DNA of 6,089 bases from Paracoccaceae bacterium. Its GTDB lineage: Bacteria > Pseudomonadota > Alphaproteobacteria > Rhodobacterales > Rhodobacteraceae. Positions 5,514 to 6,089 of the stretch are shown here, one piece after another. The number at the start of each line of letters is the position of its first letter. The first letter of the stretch is position 1. The DNA lies in contig DAOUQK010000232.1 in assembly GCA_030625695.1 (NCBI GenBank), positions 1 to 6,089 of the forward strand. The letters run 5' to 3'. The notes beneath the pieces are model-generated. The model searched no databases. It worked only from the letters and a program-made list of their open reading frames with translations, and had not been told where the DNA came from. The position numbers and the translations under genes are program-made.

Positions 5514-5647
5514 CCCCTTTTGCGACATCTCATCACGCGGCATTCTGGCAGTTGGCGCTTGGGTCATGAACCAGCCTATTGTCTGGTCAAACAACAGCCA
5601 ATGTAGCGAGTTAGAAACATGATTCCATTCTTGGTGAAAACCCCCGG
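5514..5647 (+). promoter_or_regulatory. Intergenic region likely carrying the idi promoter
   Basis: This 134-base gap is less GC-rich than its surroundings and separates idi from the peptidase gene, so a promoter is expected here. A weak candidate is TTGTCT (5579-5584) with TGTAGC (5602-5607) at 17-base spacing. ACCAG (5570-5574) and CTGGT (5583-5587) form a short inverted repeat next to it, which could be a binding site. GGTGA (5633-5637), 10 bases before the idi ATG, is a modest ribosome site. No terminator with a T-run is visible after the peptidase gene. Confidence 0.3.
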
Positions 5648-6089
5648 ATGAATACTCAAATCCCGGCCTGGGTAAACGGAACGCTGACCCCTGTGGACAA
5701 GCTCAAAGTCCATATGGAAGGCCTGAAACACAAAGCTGTTTCAGTGTTTGTGATCCGTGGCACCGACATCCTGTTGCAACGCCGCGCCTTGGGTAAATAC
5801 CACACGCCCGGCCTTTGGGCCAATACCTGCTGTACCCATCCGATGTGGGACGAGGCCCCCAGCACCTGCGCGGTTCGCCGTTTACAAGAGGAACTGGGCA
5901 TCACCGGCCTCTACCCCGAATTCCGCCACCATCTGGAATATAGTGCTGACGTCGGCAACGGCATGATCGAAAATGAGGCGGTAGATGTGTTCCTGGCCCA
6001 CGTCCGCGACACGCTGGACGTAACCCCCAACCCCGACGAAGTCATGGACACCCGCTGGATCGACTATCACGATTTGTTGGCCGAGGCCC
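5648..6089 (+). CDS. idi: Isopentenyl-diphosphate delta-isomerase, type 1, 3'-truncated
   Basis: The enzyme interconverts isopentenyl and dimethylallyl diphosphate, supplying precursors for quinones, carotenoids and, where present, bacteriochlorophyll. 147 residues are visible of about 180 usual for the family; the frame runs off the window end. H22 and H28 (VHMEGLKHKAVSVFV) are the N-terminal metal ligands. RRALGKYHTPGLWANTCCTHP holds the catalytic C62 (E. coli C67) and ligand H64 (H69). The Nudix-like helix RRLQEELGI is at 77-85. IENE contains E108 and E110, matching E. coli E114 and the catalytic E116. NPDEVMDTRWID is the expected distal motif. The H22-H28 spacing is one residue shorter than in E. 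coli, and the sequence resembles Rhodobacter-type Idi as I remember it. The start gives the typical N terminus (PAWVNGTLTPVDKL). All catalytic residues expected in this part are present. Confidence 0.95.
   Translation, partial: MNTQIPAWVNGTLTPVDKLKVHMEGLKHKAVSVFVIRGTDILLQRRALGKYHTPGLWANTCCTHPMWDEAPSTCAVRRLQEELGITGLYPEFRHHLEYSADVGNGMIENEAVDVFLAHVRDTLDVTPNPDEVMDTRWIDYHDLLAEA

Noticed and set aside
1..6089. CRISPR array, tRNA or rRNA genes, phage genes
   Set aside because: No spaced direct repeats, no tRNA-like cloverleaf and no phage or transposase coding sequence were found.

Overview
The window looks like chromosome from a moderately GC-rich alphaproteobacterium, most likely of the Roseobacter group (Rhodobacteraceae). 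The main clues are the Rhodobacter-type isopentenyl-diphosphate isomerase (CCTHP active site, short HxxxxxH spacing), the gene content and the codon use. This assignment rests on recognising families, not on a database search. All recognisable genes are on the + strand, and both ends of the window cut through genes.

Layout: (1) 1-519, the C-terminal part of an Atg22/UMF1-type MFS permease. (2) 516-1400, mepA, a secreted LAS-type murein endopeptidase whose start overlaps the permease stop (ATGA). (3) 1400-1510, a 111-bp imperfect palindrome flanked by TA, resembling an IS630-type MITE inserted at CTAG. (4) 1498-2394, a secreted phytase-like/esterase-like beta-propeller protein whose start codon and first residues lie inside that palindrome. 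(5) 2489-3109, a YhhQ-type queuosine-precursor transporter. (6) 3152-3568, arfB, a ribosome-rescue peptidyl-tRNA hydrolase. (7) 3608-4354, a classical SDR oxidoreductase. (8) 4355-4511, a GC-rich intergenic stretch with several inverted repeats. (9) 4512-5513, a P1/S58-family self-processing peptidase. (10) 5648 to the window end, idi, truncated at its 3' side.

The genes from the permease to the SDR are closely spaced and could be one or two transcripts. They do not form one pathway: envelope and export functions (MFS, mepA, phytase-like protein) are followed by two translation-related genes (queuosine-precursor uptake, ribosome rescue), then metabolic enzymes. idi follows a 134-bp gap and is probably transcribed separately.

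The most noteworthy observation is the palindrome between mepA and the phytase-like gene. Removing it and one TA copy in silico restores a frame from an ATG inside the mepA end (1373) straight into the phytase-like gene, giving a complete signal peptide. With the 113-nt insertion in place that frame ends at a TAA overlapping the present ATG (TAATG), which re-enters the original frame. The element therefore seems to have broken and at the same time rebuilt the 5' end of the gene.
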